A DNA stretch of 44,873 nt from Candidatus Albibeggiatoa sp. nov. BB20 (GTDB lineage: Bacteria > Pseudomonadota > Gammaproteobacteria > Beggiatoales > Beggiatoaceae): NCBI GenBank assembly GCA_016744725.1, contig JADGDW010000011.1:1-44873 (forward strand), read 5' to 3'. Each line of letters begins with the position of its first letter. Position 1 is the first letter of the stretch. This document shows, piece by piece, positions 33,522 through 42,070 of this stretch. The notes beneath the pieces were generated by a model, which saw only the letters and a list, made by a program, of their open reading frames with translations, was not told where the DNA came from and made no database searches. A program made the translations under genes and the position numbers.

Positions 33522-34271
33522 TTATTGAAGATAAAACCGAATCAGTATCACTGTTGCCCATTGTTGTTGTTTTTCAGGAGGATTATATCGCCAGTGTTTT
33601 TTCACATATTGCATGGCATGATTATCTAAGCGAGTCGAGCCACTGCTACTGACTATTGAAACCTGTTTAACTTGTCCCTGTTTAGCAAAAATAATCCTTA
33701 ATTTTACTGTGCCTTGCGCATTCAAGCGGCGCAAAATTCGCGTATAAGGAGGTTTAGGCTGGTGTAAATAAGCTTGATTAAAACGTGGCCTTATTTTTTT
33801 AGGTACTGTCACGACAAGTGGCTTTGATACGCTTTTCCCTGCTTTATTATCTTGATTGGCATTGCTTGCCGTTTTATGTTCGGTCTTTTTAACTGTTTTG
33901 GATGGATTGGTGTTATGCGTCGATTTTACGGTGATTTGTTTGGTTGTATTAGATTTTCTAAGTGCTTTTTTTGATTGACGGGTTTTGGTTTTAGGTTGTT
34001 TTTTTTTCGATTGGGATTTTCTCGGTTTTTTATTAATTTTTTTGACCGATTTGGGTTTGTTAACAGCCACAGGACGACTCGCTGCTTTAACCATTTTGAC
34101 AGGGGTTGGAGTGGGCTTTTGTAATTGGATGAAACTCACTTGAACAGGGCGTTGCAGCGTTTTTACGGGTATTGGCTTGGGTTGTAATAGAAACATCCAA
34201 ACCAAAACCGCATGAAAGCTAATAACAAAACTTAAAAGTGCAGCAGCTTTGAGTAAGGCAGAAAAAAACAT
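33522..34271 (-). CDS. TonB-family energy transducer
   Basis: TonB proteins couple the proton gradient (through ExbB/ExbD) to outer-membrane machines. The 249-residue protein has an N-terminal membrane helix (about 10-31), a long linker that is strongly lysine-rich (KKINKKPRKSQSKKKQPKTK) and not of the usual Pro-Glu/Pro-Lys type, and a C-terminal TonB domain (about 165-249; LNAQGTVKLRIIF, SSSGSTRLDNHAMQYVKKHWRY). It is the last gene of an operon behind two CheW-like genes (9 bp gap). Confidence 0.88.
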   Translation of the reverse strand: MFFSALLKAAALLSFVISFHAVLVWMFLLQPKPIPVKTLQRPVQVSFIQLQKPTPTPVKMVKAASRPVAVNKPKSVKKINKKPRKSQSKKKQPKTKTRQSKKALRKSNTTKQITVKSTHNTNPSKTVKKTEHKTASNANQDNKAGKSVSKPLVVTVPKKIRPRFNQAYLHQPKPPYTRILRRLNAQGTVKLRIIFAKQGQVKQVSIVSSSGSTRLDNHAMQYVKKHWRYNPPEKQQQWATVILIRFYLQ

Positions 34272-34280
34272 GGCAGCCCG

Positions 34281-34760
34281 CTACTTTTTCAAAATATCTA
34301 ATTGCGTGGTTACTTTACCAGAAAATAAAAACGCTAAATCAACCACAGGAATCACGTTTTCTTCATATTTAAAACAGGAAATAGCAAACGGTTTCCATAA
34401 CTCTTGATAATCAGGCAATGGGCACGCGCTATCGTCAGTAACGTATACACTTTGCGGTAAGTCAACCAAGTGCATGGCAACATAAGTAATGTGAATATCG
34501 GTTAATTGGTAAACAGCAACACCTAATAAATCATTTTCACGCTCAATTGTACGCCCTGTCAATAACGCACCCACATCAAGTATAGGCAAAATCTCATTTT
34601 CCCATACAATCACTTCATTACAATAAGTAGGACAACGGGGAATATTGAAAATATCTGCTTCCATTAAAACGTGAGACATTTCATGTGCACCCACTGCAGC
34701 CCGTAAACCTTGACCAAAATCCAGTAACCACGCACGTGTTGTTTCTTGTTCTTCTGCCAT
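34281..34760 (-). CDS. CheW-like chemotaxis/signalling adaptor (second of a pair)
   Basis: The 159-residue protein is a single CheW domain with the typical central signature (IFNIPRCPTYCNEVIVW, then ILPILDVGALL) and a closing VIPVVDLAFLF strand pair. CheW proteins connect receptors to CheA-type kinases; type IV pilus homologues are called PilI. It has a 2 bp gap to the upstream CheW-like gene and a 9 bp gap to TonB. No CheA, CheY or receptor gene is in the window. Confidence 0.85.
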   Translation of the reverse strand: MAEEQETTRAWLLDFGQGLRAAVGAHEMSHVLMEADIFNIPRCPTYCNEVIVWENEILPILDVGALLTGRTIERENDLLGVAVYQLTDIHITYVAMHLVDLPQSVYVTDDSACPLPDYQELWKPFAISCFKYEENVIPVVDLAFLFSGKVTTQLDILKK

Positions 34761-34762
34761 TT

Positions 34763-35281
34763 TTACACCATCTCTGCTGCATCTAATGCCGCCATTTTAT
34801 CCATATATTGCTCTGATAAGTCAATTAAATATTTAGACATATCGGGGCCTGATGAAATACAAGCAACATCGCCTTCATAAATGAGTAATTCACTGATGGG
34901 GGAGTGTGGTGTACGCATGATTGAGGGTACAGGCTGAATGTATAAATGTTCTTTTTGAACGTTCATATCTTCTAATTCGTCACAGGTTAAACCCAGCGGT
35001 AAGGTATCGTCATCCAGTGATTTGAGCAATACAAAATATTCACGAGACTTTGGTAATTCAGTCAGTTCAAGCAAGTCAAAGCTGCCTGTAATACAGAATA
35101 CGGGGGCATCATCACCATGGCCATGTTGTCCAAACCAACCAATTGATCCAATTTCAGTTTGCTCTACTTCCAAATCGGCAATAATTTCAACTGATAAAAC
35201 ATCATCTTGCGGAATAAATAAATCTAATCCATCTAAAACCATGTGCACATAAAGCTCGGGATGGTGAACTTTAGCAACCAT
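34763..35281 (-). CDS. CheW-like protein (first of a pair, divergent)
   Basis: ATG 35281 is chosen because GAGG lies 6 bp upstream; 35284 is an alternative. The 172-residue protein keeps the CheW layout weakly: IPQDDVLSVE near the start, then a central GSIGWFGQHG loop, and a FVLLKSLDDDTLPLGLTCDELE region that corresponds to the family's second half. An inserted histidine/glycine-rich loop (QHGHGDDA) replaces the usual hinge. It is first in the CheW-CheW-TonB operon. It could be a specialised coupling partner. Confidence 0.7.
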   Translation of the reverse strand: MVAKVHHPELYVHMVLDGLDLFIPQDDVLSVEIIADLEVEQTEIGSIGWFGQHGHGDDAPVFCITGSFDLLELTELPKSREYFVLLKSLDDDTLPLGLTCDELEDMNVQKEHLYIQPVPSIMRTPHSPISELLIYEGDVACISSGPDMSKYLIDLSEQYMDKMAALDAAEMV

Positions 35282-35512
35282 CATACACCTCACTATTTTA
35301 AATCATGCTGCTAATAATAGAGGTATTATGATAAGACAACAAGTGATGGTTCTATAATTACACCGATTCAATTTATTGCTGAGAGAACGCTGTCATTTCT
35401 GCGATATATTAAACAGAATGCCTTTTTTGCTGATTGGCAAAGCTCAGGTTTTTAAATATAGCGTTTTATTTTAAAGTGATACAGGATTCGCCGTCCTAAA
35501 TTTCAAAAGTGA

Positions 35513-35570
35513 TTGATATTTAAACTATAAAAGAATTGCCAGTCCTAACATATAAACTGAAATTGACTAT
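35513..35570 (+). repeat. Dispersed intergenic repeat, family 2 (copy 1)
   Basis: Similar to the reverse complement of 41951-42009: both have GATATTTAAA, then a GNATTGCC(C/A)GTCCT palindromic core and GAAATTGACTAT or GGAATTGACTAT. Another core copy lies just upstream at 35483-35497 (AGGATTCGCCGTCCT). Confidence 0.6.
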
Positions 35571-35850
35571 GATTTCTATTATGTGGTGCGGCGGAATTAG
35601 GAAGGATTTAAAATGTGAGCTTGAATAATAAATGTGGAATTTCTTGATATAGCCCATTTTTTCAACTTTAAATGGCTGTGACGAGAGGATTTATTTGTGT
35701 GGCAGACTATTGATTGTTTTTTATGATTTGCCGTACTAAATAACAGTAACGCGCTCAAAAACACTATTTATTATAAAATTGGCGGTGCTATGTTGCATTA
35801 AATATATTCTACGCTGTTATAATAATTTGAACTTTTAAACTGCTACTCAT

Positions 35851-35920
35851 GCTGGTTAATTTTTATCAATATAAATCCATCGTTTGTATAAAGTATTCAT
35901 TTAGGGTGGAATAGATGTGC
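35851..35920 (-). repeat. Dispersed intergenic repeat, family 1 (copy 2)
   Basis: Reverse complement of this stretch matches 5962-6033 over about 70 bp with scattered differences. It is joined to a longer structure: TAGGGTGGAATAG at 35902-35914. Confidence 0.75.
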
Positions 35921-36019
35921 CCCAAATATTAATCAGATATGGACTTATTATCACGCACCGTATTCCACCTTTTCAATGCCCAACATCTTTAGTGGAAAAC
36001 ACTGCGCTATTCCACCCTA
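35902..36019. repeat. 118 bp element with 13 bp perfect inverted termini (MITE-like)
   Basis: TAGGGTGGAATAG (35902-35914) and CTATTCCACCCTA (36007-36019) are exact reverse complements. A partial internal copy (GTATTCCACC, about 35960) lies between them. There is no coding capacity. No flanking target duplication was confirmed. Confidence 0.6.
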
Positions 36020-36089
36020 CTAAAGTTCATTTTTAGACGGAGTTCAGTATAGATTCCTCACAAGAAGTTCTACCAATTTAGCCACCAGA

Positions 36090-36566
36090 TTAAAAAAGTT
36101 CATCTTTAGGTGTTAAAGCCGCTTTTTTATTGATTTTTTCGCTTGATGTCACATAAGCACGCTTGGGTGCAGCCGTTTGGACAGGCTTTTTAGGCGCAAT
36201 TTCCCGCCATGATTCTAATTTTTTTCTGGCTTTAGGCTTGGTTGCGCTGGCGATAATCGTTGACTCTTGCGCTTCAGCAATATCTTTTGCTGTTTCAGCT
36301 TGATGTTGTTCAGATTTTTTAATTAATGGATTCATGACAGATTCTTCAGTTTCAAGCCAATTTCGTTCTCGAGATGCAACCGCAAAACCTTGAGGTTCTT
36401 CAAGTGGCGGTAAATAAGCCTGTGTGACACGGGACATATCAATAAGTTGTATTTTTACAACAGTCCACAACACAATGCTTGCTGTCAATAATAATAATAA
36501 TATATCTAACTGCCACCGCCATTGTGTTGGGTTTACTGTTTTTTTCTTGTTAGATTTCTTGGACAT
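36090..36566 (-). CDS. Single-span membrane protein with basic C-terminus, unknown function
   Basis: ATG 36566 gives a short basic N-terminus followed by one membrane helix (about residues 18-40, LDILLLLLTASIVLWTVV). An in-frame ATG at 36659 would add 31 residues including a second hydrophobic stretch but no ribosome site. The 158-residue protein continues with PPLEEP and a lysine/alanine-rich, probably disordered tail. The architecture (inner-membrane anchor plus extended periplasmic tail) is TonB-like, but no TonB C-terminal domain is present. It is divergent from exbD (118 bp), which supports a link with the energy-transduction genes here. Confidence 0.6.
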   Translation of the reverse strand: MSKKSNKKKTVNPTQWRWQLDILLLLLTASIVLWTVVKIQLIDMSRVTQAYLPPLEEPQGFAVASRERNWLETEESVMNPLIKKSEQHQAETAKDIAEAQESTIIASATKPKARKKLESWREIAPKKPVQTAAPKRAYVTSSEKINKKAALTPKDELF

Positions 36567-36684
36567 AAGCTTTGGCTCTAAGGAATAAGCGATTTTGAAA
36601 TTAAGTGTTATATAATAAGCTAAAAGCAAAATATATGCACTGATTTTTTTACCACACAATTATTTTTATATAGGTTTAAGTTTA

Positions 36685-37104
36685 ATGCACAATAACCATT
36701 TTGAACCAGAGCCAGATGATAGTTTATTGTCAGAAATCAACATTATACCGCTGGTTGATGTCATGTTAGTATTGTTGATTGTGTTTATGATTACAGCGCC
36801 TTTGCTGACACCACATAGTGTTGTCGTAAATTTACCACAAACCAGTGATGCGCAAAATCCTATCAATAATCCGACTCATATAAAACTTACTATAAATCAA
36901 CAAGGCCAAATTTTTTGGCAACAAGAATTAATCGATCATACAATTTTAAACCAACGTTTACAGATGATTGCACAACAAATACCACAACCTGAATTATACT
37001 TATATGCTGATAAAATGTTACGTTATCAACGATTGCAAGAAATCATGGTTGCAGCCCAAAAAGCAGGTGTAGAAAAAATGGGGTTTGTGCACGAGTCTGA
37101 GTAG
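36685..37104 (+). CDS. exbD: ExbD/TolR-family biopolymer transport protein
   Basis: ExbD forms, with ExbB, the proton-driven motor that energises TonB; TolR is its Tol-Pal paralogue. The 139-residue protein has the N-terminal signature before the membrane helix (SEINIIPLVDVMLVLLIVFM, residues 16-35) with the functional aspartate in LVDVM, and a periplasmic domain ending LYADKMLRYQRLQEIM. No ExbB gene is adjacent. TonB is 2.4 kb away. TolR is the alternative, but no other tol genes are near. Confidence 0.88.
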   Translation: MHNNHFEPEPDDSLLSEINIIPLVDVMLVLLIVFMITAPLLTPHSVVVNLPQTSDAQNPINNPTHIKLTINQQGQIFWQQELIDHTILNQRLQMIAQQIPQPELYLYADKMLRYQRLQEIMVAAQKAGVEKMGFVHESE

Positions 37105-37123
37105 TGGTATTTTCAATTAATTA

Positions 37124-37138
37124 AGGACTATGCGTCCT
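37124..37138. repeat. Short palindrome, family-2 core-like
   Basis: AGGACTATGCGTCCT is an AGGAC-N5-GTCCT palindrome between exbD and hom, similar to AGGATTCGCCGTCCT (35483-35497) and the core at 41976-41990. Confidence 0.45.
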
Positions 37139-37174
37139 AAAAAATCTAAGAAATAACAACAATCGAGGTCTTAT

Positions 37175-38488
37175 ATGTTAAATCCGGTCAAGATCGGCGT
37201 ATTAGGTTTGGGAACTGTAGGCAGCGGAACAGCCAATGTATTACAACGCAATGCTGAGGAAATTACCCGTCGTGCAGGACGTGGTATTGTTGTGACCCAT
37301 GGTAGCGCACGTGATTTAAGCAAACTCCGAGCTTGTCAAACCGACAACATGACATTGACCCAAGACCCTTTTGATGTGGTAAATGATCCTGAAGTGGAAA
37401 TTGTTGCAGAACTAATTGGCGGTACTGAACTAGCAAGGGAATTGGTGTTAAAAGCCATTGAACAAGGCAAACACATCGTAACAGCGAATAAAGCCTTAAT
37501 TGCGATTCATGGTAATGAAATTTTTAAAGCGGCTCAAGACAAGGGTGTGATGGTGGCTTTTGAAGCGGCGGTTGCAGGCGGCATTCCAATTATTAAAGCG
37601 ATTCGTGAAGGCTTAAGCGGCAATAATATTGACTGGTTAGCGGGCATTATTAACGGTACAGGCAATTTTATTTTGACTGAAATGCGTGACAAAGGTCGTG
37701 AATTTTCTGATGTATTGGCTGAAGCACAAGAGCTTGGATATGCGGAAGCAGACCCTACATTTGACGTGGAAGGTATTGATGCAGCACATAAATTAACGAT
37801 TTTAGCGTCTATCGCTTATGGTGTGCCATTACAGTTTGAAAAAGTCTATACCGAAGGCATTACAAAAATCACCCGTGAAGATGTACAATATGCCAATGAA
37901 TTAGGTTATATAATCAAGCATTTAGGGATTGCAAAACGCCATAAACAAGGGATTGAATTGCGGGTACACCCGACGTTGATTCCATACAAACGCCTGATTG
38001 CTAATGTTGATGGTGTTATGAATGCAGTGCTTGTCAAAGGTGATGCAGTTGGCTCTACCCTCTATTATGGTGCGGGTGCAGGTGCTGAACCAACGGCTTC
38101 TGCTGTGGTTGCGGATTTAGTCGATGTGGTTCGTGCCTTAACTTCTGACCCTGAAAACCGTGTACCTCATTTAGCGTTCCAACCTAATGCCCTTTCAGAT
38201 ATGGCCGTGATGCCAATGGAAGACATTGAAACATCATATTATTTGCGTATGACCGCATTGGATAGAAAAGGGGTGTTGGCTCAAGTCACCAGTTTACTCA
38301 GTGAGAATGATATTAGTATCGAAGCAATTATTCAAAAACAAGTGGGCAATGCAGATTCAGTTACAATTGTGATTTTAACTCATGATGTACAAGAAGCTTG
38401 GGTTAATCAAGCGATTCAAAATATTGAAGCATTGGAAGGTATTGAAGGGCAGGTAATGCGGATGCGGTTGGAAAATTTGAACGGTTAA
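37175..38488 (+). CDS. hom: Homoserine dehydrogenase
   Basis: This cytosolic enzyme reduces aspartate semialdehyde to homoserine with NAD(P)H, leading to threonine and methionine. The 437-residue length is that of stand-alone Hom with a C-terminal ACT domain. Visible motifs: the dinucleotide fold GLGTVGSG (residues 10-17), VTANKALIA, GIINGTGNFIL, and EADPTFDVEGIDAAHK, which contains the conserved catalytic-region residues. An ACT regulatory domain (about 355-430, YLRMTALDRKGVLAQV) probably gives threonine feedback inhibition. GAGG precedes the ATG. It is the partner in pathway of lysC (43186-44409), which lies on the opposite strand. Confidence 0.96.
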   Translation: MLNPVKIGVLGLGTVGSGTANVLQRNAEEITRRAGRGIVVTHGSARDLSKLRACQTDNMTLTQDPFDVVNDPEVEIVAELIGGTELARELVLKAIEQGKHIVTANKALIAIHGNEIFKAAQDKGVMVAFEAAVAGGIPIIKAIREGLSGNNIDWLAGIINGTGNFILTEMRDKGREFSDVLAEAQELGYAEADPTFDVEGIDAAHKLTILASIAYGVPLQFEKVYTEGITKITREDVQYANELGYIIKHLGIAKRHKQGIELRVHPTLIPYKRLIANVDGVMNAVLVKGDAVGSTLYYGAGAGAEPTASAVVADLVDVVRALTSDPENRVPHLAFQPNALSDMAVMPMEDIETSYYLRMTALDRKGVLAQVTSLLSENDISIEAIIQKQVGNADSVTIVILTHDVQEAWVNQAIQNIEALEGIEGQVMRMRLENLNG

Positions 38489-38490
38489 TA

Positions 38491-38526
38491 TAAAAAGTTG
38501 CACGTCTGCCGCTCAGTACGTGCAAC
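38491..38526 (-). terminator. Rho-independent terminator for the 38549-39301 gene
   Basis: GTTGCACGT (38497-38505) and ACGTGCAAC (38518-38526) form a perfect 9 bp stem. Read on the minus strand it is followed by TTTTTA. The same hairpin can weakly end hom transcripts on the + strand. Confidence 0.8.
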
Positions 38527-38548
38527 ACCCTAAGGAAAAGGAGACTTA

Positions 38549-39301
38549 TTAATTCAGTAAATATGAAAAAGGACTGTCAGATTGATTTGGCTTATTCGAC
38601 CATGCTGCTAAACCAGTGGGCTTAATAATGCTTCGAAAAATTTTTTCTAACTCCATTTCAGTAATAAACCCTCTTTTTAATTCAAAAAACTGGCTATCTA
38701 AAGTGTCTGTAACAAATTTATAGAATTCAATATCACATTGATGTGCTTTGCCATCTGTTGTAAATAAAACATGGATTTTGACTCGACGTTTAAGCGCCAT
38801 TTCAATGATACGTTGACATTCATTTTTAGCAGGCGAACCCGTAATCATAATAATAGATTTGCCTTTTTTGATATTTGTCACCGCATATTCAATCCCTGTG
38901 CAAAATACATCATGATAGAGAGAGGTATTTAACTTATCTGGTTTAAACTCAAAACTTCTACTCAAACAGTCTGCAATTTCATTAAAATTTTGTGTCACAT
39001 GGCTAGAGACTGTGTTACGAATGCTGATAAATTCTAATAATTTAGTGGTATGTTGTTTGGGCGTAGTTTGTTTTAAACGTGTGCAAAAGTTGCGTATATC
39101 ATAATCTGTTAATTGATATATTCCACTGAAACTATTTACAAATTCATCAACTTGTCTTTGGATTGTTTGTTCTGAACTGAATTCTGTTAACACAGATTCT
39201 AAGGCATGACTGATCAAATATTTTTCTGATGCAATTAACCAAGATGGGTCTACAAAAATTGTCAAATCAGAACTTGGATTTTTATGTACAGGAATAGCCA
39301 T
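38549..39301 (-). CDS. Unknown protein, possibly von Willebrand A-like
   Basis: This 250-residue soluble protein has no signal peptide. I do not recognise it. A central segment KKGKSIIMITGSPAK followed by helix IIEMALKRRVKIHVLFTT resembles the beta4-alpha5-beta5 part of VWA domains (IVLITDG...AxxxxIxIxxIG), and FVDPSW in the N-terminal region could be a degenerate MIDAS motif (D-x-S). Both the D-x-S-x-S and the threonine of a true MIDAS are incomplete. It shares strand with the next unknown gene (39422) with a 120 bp gap and has its own terminator. Confidence 0.5.
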   Translation of the reverse strand: MAIPVHKNPSSDLTIFVDPSWLIASEKYLISHALESVLTEFSSEQTIQRQVDEFVNSFSGIYQLTDYDIRNFCTRLKQTTPKQHTTKLLEFISIRNTVSSHVTQNFNEIADCLSRSFEFKPDKLNTSLYHDVFCTGIEYAVTNIKKGKSIIMITGSPAKNECQRIIEMALKRRVKIHVLFTTDGKAHQCDIEFYKFVTDTLDSQFFELKRGFITEMELEKIFRSIIKPTGLAAWSNKPNQSDSPFSYLLN

Positions 39302-39421
39302 TTTTTTTTATCCTTCTTTGATAGCCATTTTGAAGAAACAAGCAAATGCATGGTCTTGTTTAATTAAACGGACAAAACGAAGGAATTATTTCAGGCTTTT
39401 TACGAAAAAAATTAAAAAATA

Positions 39422-40426
39422 TTAAGCACTCTTTAATTTCAATCTATTAGCGATTTTTTGTAATAGGCTGGATTTGACAGTGGTCTTGGATTTTGTATTG
39501 ATAGCAGATTGTTGATTAGGATTAATTATGACTAAATCCATCACCCATATTGCATTGAAAAAACCAATCACAAAAGATTCGGGGAATCGGGTTTGTTGCG
39601 CAGCTTGCTTTAAGCTCAAGGCTTTACTTGTCATTAAAGTAGTGAGTTGCATGTGTTCAGGTTCAAAATCTAAACGAGAAAAATTTGGCCACATTTTTAA
39701 TTGTATCGGTGTATCTATCGTCACATCAGGAGCCGCAATTTGACTTTGTGAGAGGTATAACGCCGTTGTCCATAAAATATTTTTAAGTGGGATGATTCGT
39801 TGGCCTTTAGCTAGAACGCTAAAATCAGCCTGAGATAATTGTAAATTATTAATGCCTGTATTTAATAAATGGGTAATTTTCCACAAGGTTTCTTTTGTTG
39901 CTGAGGTGGCTATGACATTATCTAAGCCATTCACAAATAAGGCTGAATGTGGTGGGCAGTAAATTTGCACTACTTTTTGTTTTTTTTGAGTTTTTAATAA
40001 AGTAAAAAATAAATTTTTATCTGGATTGAATTCACCCTTTGGCTGTACTTGGTTTGCATCCAGCAAGCTGCTGCTAGGGGCTTTAAAATTACGAGGGGTA
40101 TCAAGTCCTTCTTTTATATCAATCAACATATCTTTTATAGTTTGGACACGGATCGGTTTATGTAAAAAATGTTGGTGATGAAGTTCTTCCGTCATTTCAC
40201 TTGAAATTAATAATAATTCAGCTTGCTTTGATGGTTTAAACTCTGCAAAAAACTGCTTTCCTTCAGGTTTATCTATATCAACAATGAATACGTTGCCACT
40301 ATGGTCATGAGCAGGTAATAATTTAGCTTCTACATTTGCTTTTGCGACCAAACTTAAAGCCACCTTCAATACGGAATGGTCAGTATTTGTCAATTCAACT
40401 GGCGAAACTTTAAGTGTAGTAGACAT
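39422..40426 (-). CDS. Unknown protein with pseudo-receiver-like N-terminus
   Basis: The 334-residue cytosolic protein has an N-terminal alpha/beta part (about 1-110) with NVFIVDID, ELLLISS and HKPIRVQTIKDML, which echo receiver-domain strands beta3, beta4 and beta5 (K-P) but without the full acidic pocket. The C-terminal part contains LKMWPNFSRLDFEPEHMQL and a helical bundle (about 245-310) similar in style to small output domains of two-component-like adaptor proteins. The tail is basic. It could belong to the same regulatory set as the CheW pair. No firm family assignment. Confidence 0.5.
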   Translation of the reverse strand: MSTTLKVSPVELTNTDHSVLKVALSLVAKANVEAKLLPAHDHSGNVFIVDIDKPEGKQFFAEFKPSKQAELLLISSEMTEELHHQHFLHKPIRVQTIKDMLIDIKEGLDTPRNFKAPSSSLLDANQVQPKGEFNPDKNLFFTLLKTQKKQKVVQIYCPPHSALFVNGLDNVIATSATKETLWKITHLLNTGINNLQLSQADFSVLAKGQRIIPLKNILWTTALYLSQSQIAAPDVTIDTPIQLKMWPNFSRLDFEPEHMQLTTLMTSKALSLKQAAQQTRFPESFVIGFFNAIWVMDLVIINPNQQSAINTKSKTTVKSSLLQKIANRLKLKSA

Positions 40427-40789
40427 GGTGTTATTCGGAACCTATCGAGTGTTATTGTTATATATCTTGGGCACTTTTGTGAATATCTATTGTAAAGCAA
40501 CCCTTATGCCTAAGATTAAGTTTGCCATAAGCTTAGTCACTGTATTTATTTGACATATATTTAACAGGGCATTAGAAAAAATGACAGTTTAAATTGTTGT
40601 ATAAATGCCAACGCTGCGTAGTTTAACCTACATGTAACATGGTTTCATAGCTGTTTGGTAATAAACATGAAATTATTATAAATTGGGGAGGATCGCAAGC
40701 AATATGCTATAAATAGTGTCTTTTTAATGTTAAAAGCAAAAAAACTATCTTAAAACAGAGTATTCTATAAAAAATGTATTTACAATAAA
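40427..40789. other. Gene-free AT-rich gap
   Basis: No coding frame is supported between 40427 and the terminator at 40790. A short purine-rich TTGGGGAGGAT stretch near 40682 looks like a ribosome site but is not followed by a good frame. Nothing else seen. Confidence 0.4.
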
Positions 40790-40824
40790 TTTTCTCGTTC
40801 TGAAAATTGTATAGAACGAGAAAA
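40790..40824 (-). terminator. Hairpin terminator after the sulfurtransferase gene
   Basis: TTTTCTCGTTC (40790-40800) and GAACGAGAAAA (40814-40824) make a perfect 11 bp stem with a 13-base loop. On the minus strand the stem's own T tract and TTTATTG follow. It ends the gene that stops at 40835. Confidence 0.75.
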
Positions 40825-40834
40825 AACTAAAATT

Positions 40835-41758
40835 TTACTCAACTTTCATCATCACAGTTTGACGATTTGGGTCTTTTGTCCATTCGTGCATTGAACCATC
40901 ATATAAGCGAGCATTTTTATTATTTAATAACTCACTTAAAATAAACCACGCCCCTGTTGCTAAATGACCACTATTACAATAGGCAATACTTGGTTTTTGT
41001 GCATCCACTCCTAAGGCATCCAATGACGTTTGTATTTCCTGTATGTCCATCATAACGGCGGGTGCTTTCCAATAAGTAATCATCTCATGAGGAAAATTTT
41101 TCGCGGTTGGAATATGGCCTTTTTTATATACATAAGGCTTAATCGTTAAGCCAAGGTAGAAATTAAGTGAACGGGTATCAATAATTTGCATTTCTTGGTT
41201 AGAAATAGCTTGCTCTATATCCGCAGTAGTCGCCAGTAATTCCGTACGTTCATATTCTATTTTGAATGAGCCTTTTTGAGGAGGTATAGTCAGCTCTTTT
41301 GTAATCGAGTGTCCATCTGCTATCCATTTATCGGTGCCCCCATTCAGAATAGCCATATTATCAAACCCAAAATACTTCATTGTCCAGTACAGGCGGGTTG
41401 CCATTGTCATATCACTGGAATTTTTGCCTTGACTGGTAATAACTACAGTACTGTCATTACTCACACCTTTGGATTCCATGAATGCTGCAAAATCATCTTT
41501 ATTCGGCACTAATTTTTCTAGCAAAACATTTCCAACTTGTTTATTAGCCCGAATTTTTTTCCATTCGATTAATACGGCATTAGGGATATGGCCTATTTCG
41601 GTGTAATTCTTTACTTTAGCGCGAATATCTAGGATGATAATTTCATCTTGATGTTGTTCTAGCCAATCAGTATCAACTAGAGGTTGGGAAATCTGCAAAG
41701 CATGGCTGCTAAATGGAAAACACAGTAAAAATACATAGATGTAAAATCGATTAAACAT
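40835..41758 (-). CDS. Periplasmic two-domain rhodanese (sulfurtransferase)
   Basis: The 307-residue protein has a signal peptide (residues 1-20) and two rhodanese domains. The first (about 25-155) has the inactive-site loop ITSQGKNSSD without a cysteine. The second (about 170-290) has the active loop AYCNSGHLA with the catalytic cysteine (about residue 261). This is the thiosulfate/3-mercaptopyruvate sulfurtransferase pattern. The loop differs from the usual CRxGxR/T, so substrate preference is uncertain. Periplasmic location fits sulfur metabolism, but no other sulfur gene is in the window. AGGAGC precedes the ATG. Confidence 0.88.
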   Translation of the reverse strand: MFNRFYIYVFLLCFPFSSHALQISQPLVDTDWLEQHQDEIIILDIRAKVKNYTEIGHIPNAVLIEWKKIRANKQVGNVLLEKLVPNKDDFAAFMESKGVSNDSTVVITSQGKNSSDMTMATRLYWTMKYFGFDNMAILNGGTDKWIADGHSITKELTIPPQKGSFKIEYERTELLATTADIEQAISNQEMQIIDTRSLNFYLGLTIKPYVYKKGHIPTAKNFPHEMITYWKAPAVMMDIQEIQTSLDALGVDAQKPSIAYCNSGHLATGAWFILSELLNNKNARLYDGSMHEWTKDPNRQTVMMKVE

Positions 41759-41950
41759 AAAATGCTCCTTTGATGTAAGTCATGTTTAAAAGCCTCATAA
41801 ATCAAGCTGTTATTATTAATATTGGTACAGCCTTTTTCAGGCTGACACTAAACTAAAAGCGTGTAAACAAGGCTTAAATAAAAGGGTAGGAAGTCGGATT
41901 AAAAAAAATGTAAGCACATCACATCAATGGCTAAATGGCAATAAATCAAC

Positions 41951-42009
41951 TATAGTCAATTCCGTCTTGAGTGTGAGGACGGGCAATCCTGAAATACTTT
42001 AAATATCAG
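41951..42009 (-). repeat. Dispersed intergenic repeat, family 2 (copy 2)
   Basis: Its reverse complement matches 35513-35570. The core AGGACGGGCAATCCT (41976-41990) is a palindrome-like AGGA-N7-TCCT unit. It sits in the 330 bp gene-free stretch 41759-42088, in which a small CAGCCT-TTTTC-AGGCTG hairpin (about 41828-41844) is the only other structure. Confidence 0.6.
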
Positions 42010-42070
42010 ATAGTTTTAAAACATAGGGCTGCTAATCTTGTATCATCTTAAAATAACTACATATTCATCC

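Larger units (their letters stand above)
35294..36089. other. 0.8 kb gene-free, repeat-rich region
   Basis: No protein-coding frame is convincing. The stretch holds members of two dispersed repeat families (35483-35497, 35532-35546 and 35513-35570 for family 2; 35851-35920 for family 1) and a 13 bp inverted repeat (35902-35914 with 36007-36019). It also contains the divergent promoter zone for the CheW operon near 35300. Confidence 0.6.
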
